In this document: in pieces, positions 16,639-24,298 of the stretch
How the letters are laid out: every line of letters begins with the position of its first letter
Numbering within the stretch: the stretch's first letter is position 1
Source of the DNA: Armatimonadota bacterium
Lineage (GTDB): Bacteria; Armatimonadota; Fimbriimonadia; Fimbriimonadales; GBS-DC
Assembly (NCBI GenBank): GCA_013359125.1
Contig: JABWCR010000019.1
Coordinates: forward strand, 1-64,000
Reading direction: 5' to 3'
DNA length: 64,000 nucleotides
Made by a program: the position numbers and the translations under genes
Notes under the pieces: model-generated
Seen by the model: only the letters and a program-made list of their open reading frames with translations
What the model was told of the DNA's origin: nothing
The model's database searches: none

Positions 16639-18509
16639 CGGTCGCCCTCATCGAGCAGAATGTCATGTCTGCCCGGGCTCAACTGCAGTTGCTTGGATTG
16701 CGGACGGCCATTGGCGTCGCGCCATTTGACGGTAACGGTTATCTGTTCGCTGTTCGTGTCGCCAAGGCCAAAGCAAAGTTCGTTCGATCGCGCTCCGGAG
16801 TGTCCGTTGCCGCCATCGACCTGCCGAGCAATCTTGCGCCCGTTTGGAAGCTCGACGGTCGCTGTCGCGCCGACGGCGGAGCGAGATCGTCCGTTGCTCG
16901 TCGGCAAACGAAGATTCAAGATAAGGGATCGTCCCGCCTTTTCGCTCTTGTTGAGGTACAAGAAGGAGGCTTCCCATTGGTTGCCGACGGCAAAATCCAG
17001 CAGGCCGTCGCCGTTGACGTCCGCCGTCGCGATGCCGCGCGTTACCATCGGCTCGTCGATACCGATCAGCTTGGCAAGATCGACAAATCGACCCGACGAA
17101 GCCTGCACGAAGAACGGATTGTGCTGATAGCCGCTCAGGTCGTCGCCCGGCTGACAGCGGAACCAGAAGCGCGGATCGGGTAAGAACTCGTCGTTGGCGG
17201 TGGCCAGTTCTTGCAGTTCCGGCCATCGGTTCTTGTCGCCTCGCACAAAGCCGGTCGCCTGGATCGCTTCTAGCGCGCCGTCGTTGTCAAAGTCGTCCAG
17301 TTTCGTTTCCCAGCCCCATCCGCTGCGGGATAGGCCGAGCCGCTCGCTATGGTTTTGATAAGGGGCGCGACCCTCCTTCATTGCGCTCGCATCATCGACG
17401 CTGACCCACATGTAGTGGCTTTCTAAGAGCATCCACGGCGCGGCGATGTTGCTGACGTAGATGTCTGGGATGCCGTCGCCGTTGATATCGCCAAAATCGA
17501 CGCCCATGCCCTTAAATGAATCGACTCCGATGCGCTGGCTGTTGGGCGTCGTCCACTCTTTGCGGCCGTGCAGAAGCGCAAACTCGATCTCTCCCGGCTT
17601 GGAGCGATTGTGCAGGAGCCGATCCGGGCCAAAGTCGTTGGCGAAGTAGATCTCGGGTAGAAGGTCGCCATCCAGATCGCACGCGCCGACCGCCAGCGTC
17701 CAGCCTCGCGCAATCTGCTCTTCGAACATAAACTCCTCGTATCGGAGGTCGTCGCCTATGGCGGCACAGCGGAGAATTCGATTGTGTCCGCCGTTGTAAG
17801 CGCGAGACATGGAGTGCTGCATCTCTTCGATTCCCGTGCCGTCCTTGTCGAGGATGTTGCCCCCATCGTTGAAGTAGTTGCCGATAACGATATCGAGCAT
17901 TCCATCGCCGTCTATATCGGCAATGGTGGCAGCGTTAGTGAACCATCGTTGGGCGCCTTCGACCAGTTCGACCGATTTGAAGCCAGCGGCAGAAAGAGGC
18001 GCATCCCCTATTCTGAGGAATGCAACCGGAGTCCGTCCCCAGTAGTAGACCAGCAGATCCATCAGGCCGTCTTGGTTCAGGTCTGCGGGGATTGCGCCCA
18101 TGGGGGCGGTCGTGCCGGGCTTGTAGGCCGAGTCGTCAGAGATCAGTTCAAAGGGCTCGAATCGATCGCCGGTGGTCGGCACTGGCGCAACGATGACTTG
18201 ATCGGAGCGAGTCTCTACATAGACAACGTCGTTGCTGAGGCCGTCTCCATCAAGGTCGTTGAGCGCAACGGCGCCGCCGACGGACGAGATCCAGGCCGAG
18301 ATGCGCTCTAAGCTTGGATGCACATCGCGAACGTTGCGGAACGGTCTGCCCGGTACGCCGGGAAGCTCGTGCTTCTCGAATTTGAAGCGCGAGGCCAGCT
18401 CTCGTTGCTCGGAATCCGGCGTTACGGGCAGACGCGCCATGCCGAACATCGCCAGCACGATCAGTGCGGCGACTATCTTCTTTGCGTTCGTTCTTAGGAT
18501 GCTCGTCAT
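16635..18509 (-). CDS. Enediyne cassette protein UnbV/E4-like (FG-GAP repeats plus ASPIC/UnbV domain)
   Basis: A 624-residue exported protein. After an N-terminal hydrophobic helix it carries at least seven FG-GAP/EF-hand-like blades with Asp-rich calcium-type loops, for example DLDGDGLSND, DLNQDGLMDLL, DIDGDGMLDIV and DINGDGIPDIYV. It ends in an ASPIC/UnbV domain of about 90 residues with VELPNGRK and FGLGD. The length matches SgcE4-type proteins. Its function in the pathway is unknown. The location outside the membrane is notable for a partner of a cytosolic synthase. Its ATG overlaps the stop of the selenoprotein gene as ATGA. Confidence 0.88.
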   Translation of the reverse strand: MTSILRTNAKKIVAALIVLAMFGMARLPVTPDSEQRELASRFKFEKHELPGVPGRPFRNVRDVHPSLERISAWISSVGGAVALNDLDGDGLSNDVVYVETRSDQVIVAPVPTTGDRFEPFELISDDSAYKPGTTAPMGAIPADLNQDGLMDLLVYYWGRTPVAFLRIGDAPLSAAGFKSVELVEGAQRWFTNAATIADIDGDGMLDIVIGNYFNDGGNILDKDGTGIEEMQHSMSRAYNGGHNRILRCAAIGDDLRYEEFMFEEQIARGWTLAVGACDLDGDLLPEIYFANDFGPDRLLHNRSKPGEIEFALLHGRKEWTTPNSQRIGVDSFKGMGVDFGDINGDGIPDIYVSNIAAPWMLLESHYMWVSVDDASAMKEGRAPYQNHSERLGLSRSGWGWETKLDDFDNDGALEAIQATGFVRGDKNRWPELQELATANDEFLPDPRFWFRCQPGDDLSGYQHNPFFVQASSGRFVDLAKLIGIDEPMVTRGIATADVNGDGLLDFAVGNQWEASFLYLNKSEKAGRSLILNLRLPTSNGRSRSAVGATATVELPNGRKIARQVDGGNGHSGARSNELCFGLGDTNSEQITVTVKWRDANGRPQSKQLQLSPGRHDILLDEGDR

Positions 18510-19066
18510 CTCCCTATTCCTAATGAATCGGCGACTCGGTTAATGTAGCAGAACCAAGAGGCGATGAGCGTGATTTGAAGCCGAGCAACGTCGTCAAATC
18601 CCGCCTGCGACAATTTTTCGTGGTCCTGCGGCCCTATTTGGGTCGCGTCTTTGGTCAGTTTCTCCACATACTCTAACATGGCTTTATCTTGATCGCTGAT
18701 AGGCGCCGAACGAAAATCTCGCTCGACTGCTTGGGCCATCTCGTCGTCCAGGGTTGCCCGACGCAGAAACTCTGCGTGACTGACCACTCAGTAGACGCAT
18801 CGGTTGATCCCCGAGACCACCGTCGCAATCATCTCGTGCTGGTCTCTCCTGAGCGGAAGATCGGGCGACATGAGCGAGCCGAAAGTTGCAAAGGCATGGA
18901 ACAGCGCGTTCGGGATAATCGAATGCGATTCGACGATGCTAGGACCCGGGTTGGGCACGTCTACCGGCATCGCATACTCTGCCGGATAGAGTTTGCGCTG
19001 CTCCAGAATGAACTCGAGCAACGGGCCTTCCGCTTGGTCCAAGGGTATCGTTTTGATCCACGCCAT
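18506..19066 (-). CDS. AhpD-like peroxidase, probable selenoprotein (in-frame UGA at residue 93)
   Basis: A 186-residue protein of the carboxymuconolactone decarboxylase/AhpD superfamily, of the kind annotated peroxidase-related enzyme. The reading frame is interrupted by TGA at 18788-18790 and stays open for 93 more codons. The context is C-V-Y-UGA-V-V-S-H. With UGA read as Sec93, residues Glu78, Cys90, Sec93 and His97 reproduce exactly the spacing of the AhpD tetrad Glu118-Cys130-Cys133-His137. A hairpin of bacterial SECIS type follows. The C-terminal half (DKAMLEYVEKLTKDATQIG) is typical of the family, so this is not a decayed tail. It ends ATGA-coupled to unbV. Confidence 0.85.
18761..18790 (-). 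promoter_or_regulatory. Selenocysteine codon and putative bacterial SECIS hairpin
   Basis: On the minus strand the UGA occupies 18790-18788. Bases 14-30 counted from its U form a six-pair stem, ACGCAG with CTGCGT, and a loop AGTTT at 18771-18767. A G in the first two loop positions and a distance of about 17 bases from UGA to the loop fit the bacterial SECIS rule. The coding sequence is preserved through the hairpin. Confidence 0.7.
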
Positions 19067-19076
19067 TGTTCAGTTC

Positions 19077-20084
19077 CTAGGACTTGTTCGGGTCGATCTT
19101 GGCCGGCTTGATCTCTTGGGGAATGAAGCTTCGATCGATCATATCTTTCATTTCGACCCGCTTATCGATCACGCCTACTTTGAGCGCCATGTCCATGATC
19201 TTCTTCAGTTCTTCGTCCTCGGGCACTAGAGTTACATAGCTCACTCGGTCGGGCGGCTGCGTAAGGACGTACTTCAACAGCTTCTCGTCCTGCCTGTAGT
19301 AGGGCGCGACGACTTTCGCCGCTTCAAGACGATGCGTTTCTGCCCATTCGCCGCTTTCGGCGATGCCGCGCACTAAATCTCGCACCAGTTCAGGTTCGTC
19401 CCTAATCAGATCGTCGGTTACGACCAGAGCGCACGAGATAAAGTTTGGCCAGATGTCCTTTGCATGATAAAGCACGCGGCCCGTTCCCGCCAGTTCGGCT
19501 TTAGCCGCGTGCGGCTCTCCGACAAAGTAGGCATCGATAGCGCCGGTCTCTAAGGCGGCCGGCATGTCGGGCGGCGGCACCTCGATAAAGCGAATCTCGT
19601 CCTCTCCCACGCCTTGGTCCTCCATCAGCTTTCGGATGACCAGGTATTGGTTGCTGTACTTGCTGGGGATGCCGAAGGTCTTGCCCTTTAGGTCGCGCAG
19701 ATCCTTTGCTCGGCTGTCCTTTGCCACCATTACGGTCGAGCCGTCTCGATGCCCAAGATAGACGATCTTGACGTTGAGCCCTTGGGAGCGCAGCTTCATG
19801 GCGAGCGGAGCGATCATGAATGTGGCTCGAAGCCGTCCTGCCCGCATCGCTTCGGTTACGGTCGGAAAGTCCATAAACTTCTGAGACACGAACCGCGACG
19901 AATCGCTCGTCTTGGTGGCAAAGTCCGTAACCGGACAGGTGAGATGGCAGGTTACAGGCAGGAAGCCGACGCTCAATTCTTGCTTGGCTCTGGCCTGTTC
20001 AGGCTTTTGCCACGGTTTTAAGCGGACGAGCGCTACGCCGACAAATGCAAGAATGACCACCAAGGCTATCGATGCGGCTTTCAT
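19077..20084 (-). CDS. ABC transporter substrate-binding protein (NMT1/SsuA/NrtA-like)
   Basis: A 335-residue periplasmic binding protein with an uncleaved-looking N-terminal helix (residues 5-22). The two-lobed NMT1-like fold is indicated by VGFLPVTCHLTCPV, DLKGKTFGIPSKYSN and the lobe-linking AIDAYFVGEP. Relatives bind nitrate, sulfonates, bicarbonate or pyrimidine precursors. The ligand cannot be assigned here. The two cysteines in CHLTC are unusual for sulfonate binders. It follows the ATPase gene by an ATGA overlap and precedes the selenoprotein by ten bases. Confidence 0.8.
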   Translation of the reverse strand: MKAASIALVVILAFVGVALVRLKPWQKPEQARAKQELSVGFLPVTCHLTCPVTDFATKTSDSSRFVSQKFMDFPTVTEAMRAGRLRATFMIAPLAMKLRSQGLNVKIVYLGHRDGSTVMVAKDSRAKDLRDLKGKTFGIPSKYSNQYLVIRKLMEDQGVGEDEIRFIEVPPPDMPAALETGAIDAYFVGEPHAAKAELAGTGRVLYHAKDIWPNFISCALVVTDDLIRDEPELVRDLVRGIAESGEWAETHRLEAAKVVAPYYRQDEKLLKYVLTQPPDRVSYVTLVPEDEELKKIMDMALKVGVIDKRVEMKDMIDRSFIPQEIKPAKIDPNKS

Positions 20085-20827
20085 TGCGCGCCTCCCATAA
20101 GCGCAGGATGGTTCCCGGTCAGACCCAGTTTGGTAAGAATCTGGGATACGGCCCCGACGACCGACTCATCGGTCAGTTCGCGCGGTCGGGGCTTATTCAT
20201 CTTGATCTCCATCACGACTTGCGCCGGCCTCTCGCTCAACAAAATGATCCGATCGGCCAGTTGGACCGCTTCGGGCACATCGTGCGTTACCATCAACACG
20301 GCCCGAGGCATTTTCTCTAAAATTACCGCCAATTCGTGCCGAAGTCGGATTCGCGTCAGGCAATCGAGCGAGGAGAAGGGCTCGTCCAATAGAAGGACGG
20401 AGCAGTCGCCGGCCAGGGCGCGGGCCAGTTCGGCGCGCTGGCGCATACCGCCGGAAAGTTCATGGGGAAAGGACTTTGCAAACTCCTTCAGGTCGGTCAA
20501 TTCAAGCATCTCGCTCAGGCGCTCTTCTCTCTCCGGTTTGGAGCGAATGTTCTTCAGGGCGAGCATGATATTCTCGCGCACGGTCATCCAAGGGAGAAGC
20601 CCGTCTTGCTGATAGACCATTCGGGCGGCTCCGGATCGCTCTACAAATCCCGATGAAAGTTTGATGTGCCCCGCCAGCGCGGCCAGTATGCTGGTCTTGC
20701 CGCAACCGCTGGGTCCGACCAAGGCGACAAACTCGCCGGGCGCTACGTCCAGGCCGACTCCGTCCACCGCCAGCAAATCCCCATAGCGGATGACCGCATC
20801 CTTGGCAGAGATCGCGCTACCGCTCAT
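20081..20827 (-). CDS. ABC transporter ATP-binding protein (SsuB/TauB/NrtD-like)
   Basis: A 248-residue ATPase with Walker A GPSGCGKTS (near residue 38), signature LSGGMRQR, Walker B VLLLDEPFSSLD and the switch His in MVTHDVPEA. All key residues are intact. The closest family is the nitrate/sulfonate/taurine importer group. Its start overlaps the permease end by 11 bases and its stop overlaps the binding-protein start, so the three subunits are translated together. Confidence 0.88.
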   Translation of the reverse strand: MSGSAISAKDAVIRYGDLLAVDGVGLDVAPGEFVALVGPSGCGKTSILAALAGHIKLSSGFVERSGAARMVYQQDGLLPWMTVRENIMLALKNIRSKPEREERLSEMLELTDLKEFAKSFPHELSGGMRQRAELARALAGDCSVLLLDEPFSSLDCLTRIRLRHELAVILEKMPRAVLMVTHDVPEAVQLADRIILLSERPAQVVMEIKMNKPRPRELTDESVVGAVSQILTKLGLTGNHPALMGGAQ

Positions 20828-21584
20828 AGCCCCACCGAACGTTTGGCAGTTTGGTCAGTTGCGCAATTATTCGATCCGCTGCGATACCGATCAGGCCGAT
20901 CGCGATCATGTTGAGCACCAGCAGATCCATTCGAAGGCCGTTGCGAGAGTCCCATATGGCAAAGCCAAGGCCGTCCCTGCCTGCGATCATCTCGGCTGCG
21001 ACGACTACCAGCCAACAAAGGAGCGCCGTTATTCGGAAGGCCGCGATCAATTGCGGGCCGATAGCCGGAATGGTGATCTTCACCAATCTCTCGACGGATC
21101 GCAGTCCGTAATCTTTAGCCACTTTATAGTAGACCGACGGAATCGTCGAACAGGCCGCGATGACCGAGATGGCGATCGGAAACACGGCGGCCATAAAGAT
21201 GAGAAAAATGGTCGGCGAGTCCCCGACGCCGAACCAGACGATGGCAAAGGGTATCCAGGCTAAGGGCGAGAGACTGCGCATAAAGTTGATGCCGGGCAGC
21301 AGCGCCGTTCGAACAGTCTGATTGAGGCCGAGCCAAAGGCCAAGCGCGACGCCGACGGGCGCGGCCAACAGGAACCCGGCCATGACCCGATAGAGCGAGG
21401 CGATGGCGTCGTTCAGAAGGCGGCCGTTGCCAATCTCTTTAATCGCGGCGTCCCATACTTGCGCCGGACTGGGGAAAATGGTGGGAGAAAGGACGCCGGT
21501 AGCGCATAGAGCGTGCCAAACAAAGAGCGAGGCCAGCGCGACGCCGACCGGCAACAAGGTTCTCCTCAGTTTGCTGTTGTTCAC
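20817..21584 (-). CDS. ABC transporter permease (SsuC/TauC-like)
   Basis: A 255-residue inner-membrane subunit with about six hydrophobic helices. It has the expected coupling-loop region around VERLVKITIPAIGPQLIAAFR, which resembles the EAA motif of importers. The GTG start overlaps the unbL stop as GTGA. It completes an importer that sits between unbL and unbV. Confidence 0.85.
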   Translation of the reverse strand: MNNSKLRRTLLPVGVALASLFVWHALCATGVLSPTIFPSPAQVWDAAIKEIGNGRLLNDAIASLYRVMAGFLLAAPVGVALGLWLGLNQTVRTALLPGINFMRSLSPLAWIPFAIVWFGVGDSPTIFLIFMAAVFPIAISVIAACSTIPSVYYKVAKDYGLRSVERLVKITIPAIGPQLIAAFRITALLCWLVVVAAEMIAGRDGLGFAIWDSRNGLRMDLLVLNMIAIGLIGIAADRIIAQLTKLPNVRWGYER

Positions 21585-22534
21585 GATAGCGCTTTCCTAA
21601 CTCGGGTTCGCCACTCTTCGTAATCGCCGGTCGGCAGATCGATCAAAGCGTCATCGGTCGCCTTGGCCGCTTCGTCCGCGGACATCTTTGCGTAAACTTG
21701 GCAGGCCAGTTCTGTATGATCTGGCACAAAACCCGCCCTCTGCCTTGCCTTTGCGGCAAATGCCGAGCCTTGCCTGACATCTGCAAGATAGATGCCACAT
21801 CTATCGGCAATGTAGCCGAGTTCTTCTTCGTCGGCGCCGCCCGCATAAGTCGTTGCTAGGCCTAAACCTGCGTAAAGGTCCGCCCTGCGCTCCGTTTCAA
21901 GATTCTCGATCGCATCGCACGCTCTCTGACAATTGCCGCCGGATACAAACCAAACGGCGCGGCCCACGCCTTGATCGAACGCGCGCGGCGCATATCCATT
22001 CATATTCGGTCGTTTTCCATATGCGACCGTCTGATCGGGTTTGAAGTAGGCTTCGTGAAAACCGTACCCGTCCAGAGTCAGCCATCGGAGGAGCGGATCC
22101 ATCGATCGGGTCGAGCGTTCGAACGACCTTTTGAGCCTTGCCAAGACCCAGCCGGCCCCAACGTGCGCCATGTAGAGGTGAGGCTCGCCCGCGCCGCGAG
22201 CGAAACTCGACCATCGATCCTTGCGCCATGGAGCGACCGTGTCCAGCAGGAAGAGGCCCATCGCCGCGCCTTCGTAGGCGAATCCTTTGAACTCGCCGTC
22301 AATACCCCTAAGGTCTTGCTCGACCAACGCTGGGTCGTTCGTTCGAATGGCAGTTAGGTAGCCTGTTAGGAACGTCTGGCCGACTCTCTCCAGCCGAGCT
22401 TGCTTCTCGGGCACAGTGGGACGAAAGCCTCGACGAACGAAGGTCGCTTCGTCGAGGCTGAGTCCGAATAGCCGCAACCGCAGGGCGGCAAGGCCTAGAC
22501 CCTTAGTCTGCCCTGCGATCTTCTCGGCCACCAT
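21581..22534 (-). CDS. Enediyne cassette protein UnbL/E3-like (DUF1702)
   Basis: A 317-residue protein of the DUF1702 family, which includes SgcE3. Diagnostic blocks are FAYEGAAMGLFLLD, YMAHVGAGWVLAR, DPLLRWLTLDGYGFHEAYF and the C-terminal AGGADEEELGYIADRCG. No signal peptide is seen, so it is probably cytosolic. Its reaction is unknown although it is conserved in enediyne loci. It is the first gene of the coupled operon and is separated from unbV by the importer and selenoprotein genes. No clear promoter or ribosome-binding site precedes the ATG. A hairpin lies in the 42-base gap before it. Confidence 0.88.
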   Translation of the reverse strand: MVAEKIAGQTKGLGLAALRLRLFGLSLDEATFVRRGFRPTVPEKQARLERVGQTFLTGYLTAIRTNDPALVEQDLRGIDGEFKGFAYEGAAMGLFLLDTVAPWRKDRWSSFARGAGEPHLYMAHVGAGWVLARLKRSFERSTRSMDPLLRWLTLDGYGFHEAYFKPDQTVAYGKRPNMNGYAPRAFDQGVGRAVWFVSGGNCQRACDAIENLETERRADLYAGLGLATTYAGGADEEELGYIADRCGIYLADVRQGSAFAAKARQRAGFVPDHTELACQVYAKMSADEAAKATDDALIDLPTGDYEEWRTRVRKALS

Positions 22535-22546
22535 AGTCGGTTAACG

Positions 22547-22566
22547 GGCTCCAAGCATTCGGAGCC
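22547..22566 (-). terminator. Small hairpin between a dockerin gene and unbL
   Basis: GGCTCC and GGAGCC arms enclose an eight-base loop in the 42-base gap before unbL. Six pairs and no T-run make it a weak terminator at best. It could attenuate read-through into the cassette. Confidence 0.35.
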
Positions 22567-22576
22567 AACTGGTCTG

Positions 22577-23341
22577 TCAGCAACTGAGTCCAAAGTCGGC
22601 GAGCACGATGGCCAGGTCGGTGTCATCGACGACGCCGTCGGCGTTCACGTCGCCTCTCGGGTCGTTCGTGCCAAAGGTCGAGAGCACGATCGCAAGGTCG
22701 GTATCGTCAACCATGCCGTCGCCATTGATATCGCCGCCCGGACAACCGCCCCTGGTCAGCTTCATTCTGCCTGCGTTAGTGCTGGGTATCCAGGAGGCGC
22801 CGCCATCCATGCTCAGTTCCGTAAAAATGTCGAAGAAGCTGTCGATTCGAAACTCACCGGTCGAAAGCGCCCTGATGTTCGTTTGGCCTCGCGACGGCAG
22901 CGTTGGGCTTTCCCGTATCATCCAAACCATACCGCCCATCATGAAACTCCCGTTCAGCGCCAGCATCTCGGTATCGAAGGTGCGCACGGTCGGATCCGGG
23001 CCGGGCGGGTTGCCATGAACGCGAACGACCGTTACACAGTTCATAAACACGGGGAACCGGGCGCCGCTAGGCAACTCTACGTTGCAACGGATGATCGAGG
23101 AGAAGTTGTGGATCTGGGTTCCGCCAGGCGGCGGAGGGGGCGTCGTGGGTTGAAACTTGTCGTGAGACGGGTCGTCGATAATAATGCCGTTTGCAAATAA
23201 AACATGAAATAGTTCTGGGCTGATATAGGTGCCTGGCGGGGGAGGAAGGTTGGGAGAGGGGAAAGTCCCCTGTGCGAGAACAGCGCCCGCAAAAATGCAG
23301 GCGAACAGCGTAGCAAACAAACGACCATGCACATTTGGCAT
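22577..23341 (-). CDS. Secreted protein with C-terminal dockerin-like repeats, 254 aa
   Basis: The N-terminal signal peptide ends near AVLAQ. The mature part opens with proline-rich FPSPNLPPPPG and a 150-residue domain shared with the next two genes (shared words ISPELFHVLFANG, TFDTEMLAL, RESPTLPSRG, FRIDSFFDIFTELSMDGG). The last 50 residues hold two EF-hand-like dockerin repeats, GDINGDGMVDDTDLAIVL and GDVNADGVVDDTDLAIVL, and the chain ends FGLSC. This matches the 'GC-type dockerin' anchoring domain in form. The start is fixed by AAGGAGG eight bases upstream. Function is unknown. Confidence 0.8.
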   Translation of the reverse strand: MPNVHGRLFATLFACIFAGAVLAQGTFPSPNLPPPPGTYISPELFHVLFANGIIIDDPSHDKFQPTTPPPPPGGTQIHNFSSIIRCNVELPSGARFPVFMNCVTVVRVHGNPPGPDPTVRTFDTEMLALNGSFMMGGMVWMIRESPTLPSRGQTNIRALSTGEFRIDSFFDIFTELSMDGGASWIPSTNAGRMKLTRGGCPGGDINGDGMVDDTDLAIVLSTFGTNDPRGDVNADGVVDDTDLAIVLADFGLSC

Positions 23342-23363
23342 GGGTGCAACCTCCTTTTTCTTT

Positions 23364-23393
23364 CATCCTGAGCGCCCGAAGGCGCTCAGGATG
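23364..23393 (-). terminator. Strong hairpin with UUCG tetraloop between dockerin paralogues
   Basis: Thirteen perfectly complementary pairs (23364-23376 with 23381-23393) close on a cUUCGg tetraloop when read on the minus strand. AAAGAAAAAGGAGG follows, so it is either a terminator for the upstream paralogue or a leader structure directly before the ribosome-binding site of the next one. Confidence 0.7.
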
Positions 23394-23414
23394 CGTTGGT
23401 TCTTGGCCTAGGAC

Positions 23415-24185
23415 CTAGCAACTCTTGCCAAAGTCCCGAAGGACGATCGCAAGGTCGGTGTCGTCCACGAGACCGCTTCCGTTGACATCGCCCATCGGAT
23501 CGTTTGTGCCAAACGTCGAAAGCACAAGCGCCAGATCGACATCGTCCACGATTCCGTCGCCGTTAACGTCGCCGCCCGGGCAACCGCCGCGCGACAGCTC
23601 AACATGCCCCGCGTTGGTCGAAGGAATCCAGTTCTGTCCGTCATCCAAGCTGACTTCGACCCAAATGTCGAAGAAGCTGTCGATTCTGAATTGGCCTGTT
23701 GGCAGCGCCCTCATGCGAATGTCGCCGCGCGAAGGAAGCGTCGGGCTTTCTCGAACGCGCACCAACTGCCCCATCACGGTGCCGACCAAGTTCATCTGTA
23801 GCATCTCGGTCTCGAACGTTCGAACTTCTGGTTCGCCGGGCGGCAAGCCATGGACCCGCACGACAACGTTCCCTTGCATCACTGCGGGCACGGTCGTACC
23901 GTCAGGCAACACCACCCTGCATGTCAGGAAGGAACCGAACTCATGGATCTGAGTCCCGCCTGGCGGGGGCGGCGGCATAGAGTTGGTGAAGCGCGCGTGC
24001 GACGGGTCTTCTATCACGATCCCGTTGGCAAACAGGATGTGAAAGAGGTCCGGGCTGATGTACGTACCCGGCGGCGGCGGAAGATCGGGGCCAGGAAACG
24101 TCCCCTGAGCCATTGCCGCGCCGATGCAGCCTGCCGCAAGCGCGCTCAACACTGCGCCGCGCGTCAAACTCGTCATTTTACGCAT
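23415..24185 (-). CDS. Secreted protein with C-terminal dockerin-like repeats, 256 aa
   Basis: Paralogue of the gene at 22577. It has a signal peptide (to about AAMAQ), then FPGPDLPPPPG, the same central domain and two terminal repeats, GDVNGDGIVDDVDLALVL and GDVNGSGLVDDTDLAIVL, ending FGKSC. I use the ATG at 24185 because GGAGG lies nine bases before it. The ATG two codons upstream is too close to that site. It is separated from the downstream paralogue by the UUCG hairpin. Confidence 0.8.
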   Translation of the reverse strand: MRKMTSLTRGAVLSALAAGCIGAAMAQGTFPGPDLPPPPGTYISPDLFHILFANGIVIEDPSHARFTNSMPPPPPGGTQIHEFGSFLTCRVVLPDGTTVPAVMQGNVVVRVHGLPPGEPEVRTFETEMLQMNLVGTVMGQLVRVRESPTLPSRGDIRMRALPTGQFRIDSFFDIWVEVSLDDGQNWIPSTNAGHVELSRGGCPGGDVNGDGIVDDVDLALVLSTFGTNDPMGDVNGSGLVDDTDLAIVLRDFGKSC

Positions 24186-24210
24186 TTGCATCTACCTCCA
24201 GTCTAGATTC

Positions 24211-24242
24211 GCCGAAGAAGGGCGTCGAGGCCCTTCCTCGGC
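24211..24242 (-). terminator. Hairpin after the 549-residue dockerin protein gene
   Basis: Arms 24211-24222 and 24231-24242 pair over 12 positions with one wobble around an eight-base loop. It sits between the stop at 24299 and the next start at 24185, where a terminator would be expected. Confidence 0.5.
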
Positions 24243-24298
24243 TTCTGATTCAATGCGCTGGAGGTACAGATGGTAGCGTCCCTTCCAGCGTCCTCGTC

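Noticed and set aside
18506-18787. Separate small gene starting at GTG 18787
   Set aside because: It is in the same frame as the AhpD-like gene, directly after its TGA, and carries the catalytic His. It is the C-terminal half of one protein.
18788-18790. TGA as a nonsense mutation in a decaying gene
   Set aside because: Downstream codons keep family sequence, both operon couplings are intact and a SECIS-like hairpin follows at the right distance. Selenocysteine is the better reading.
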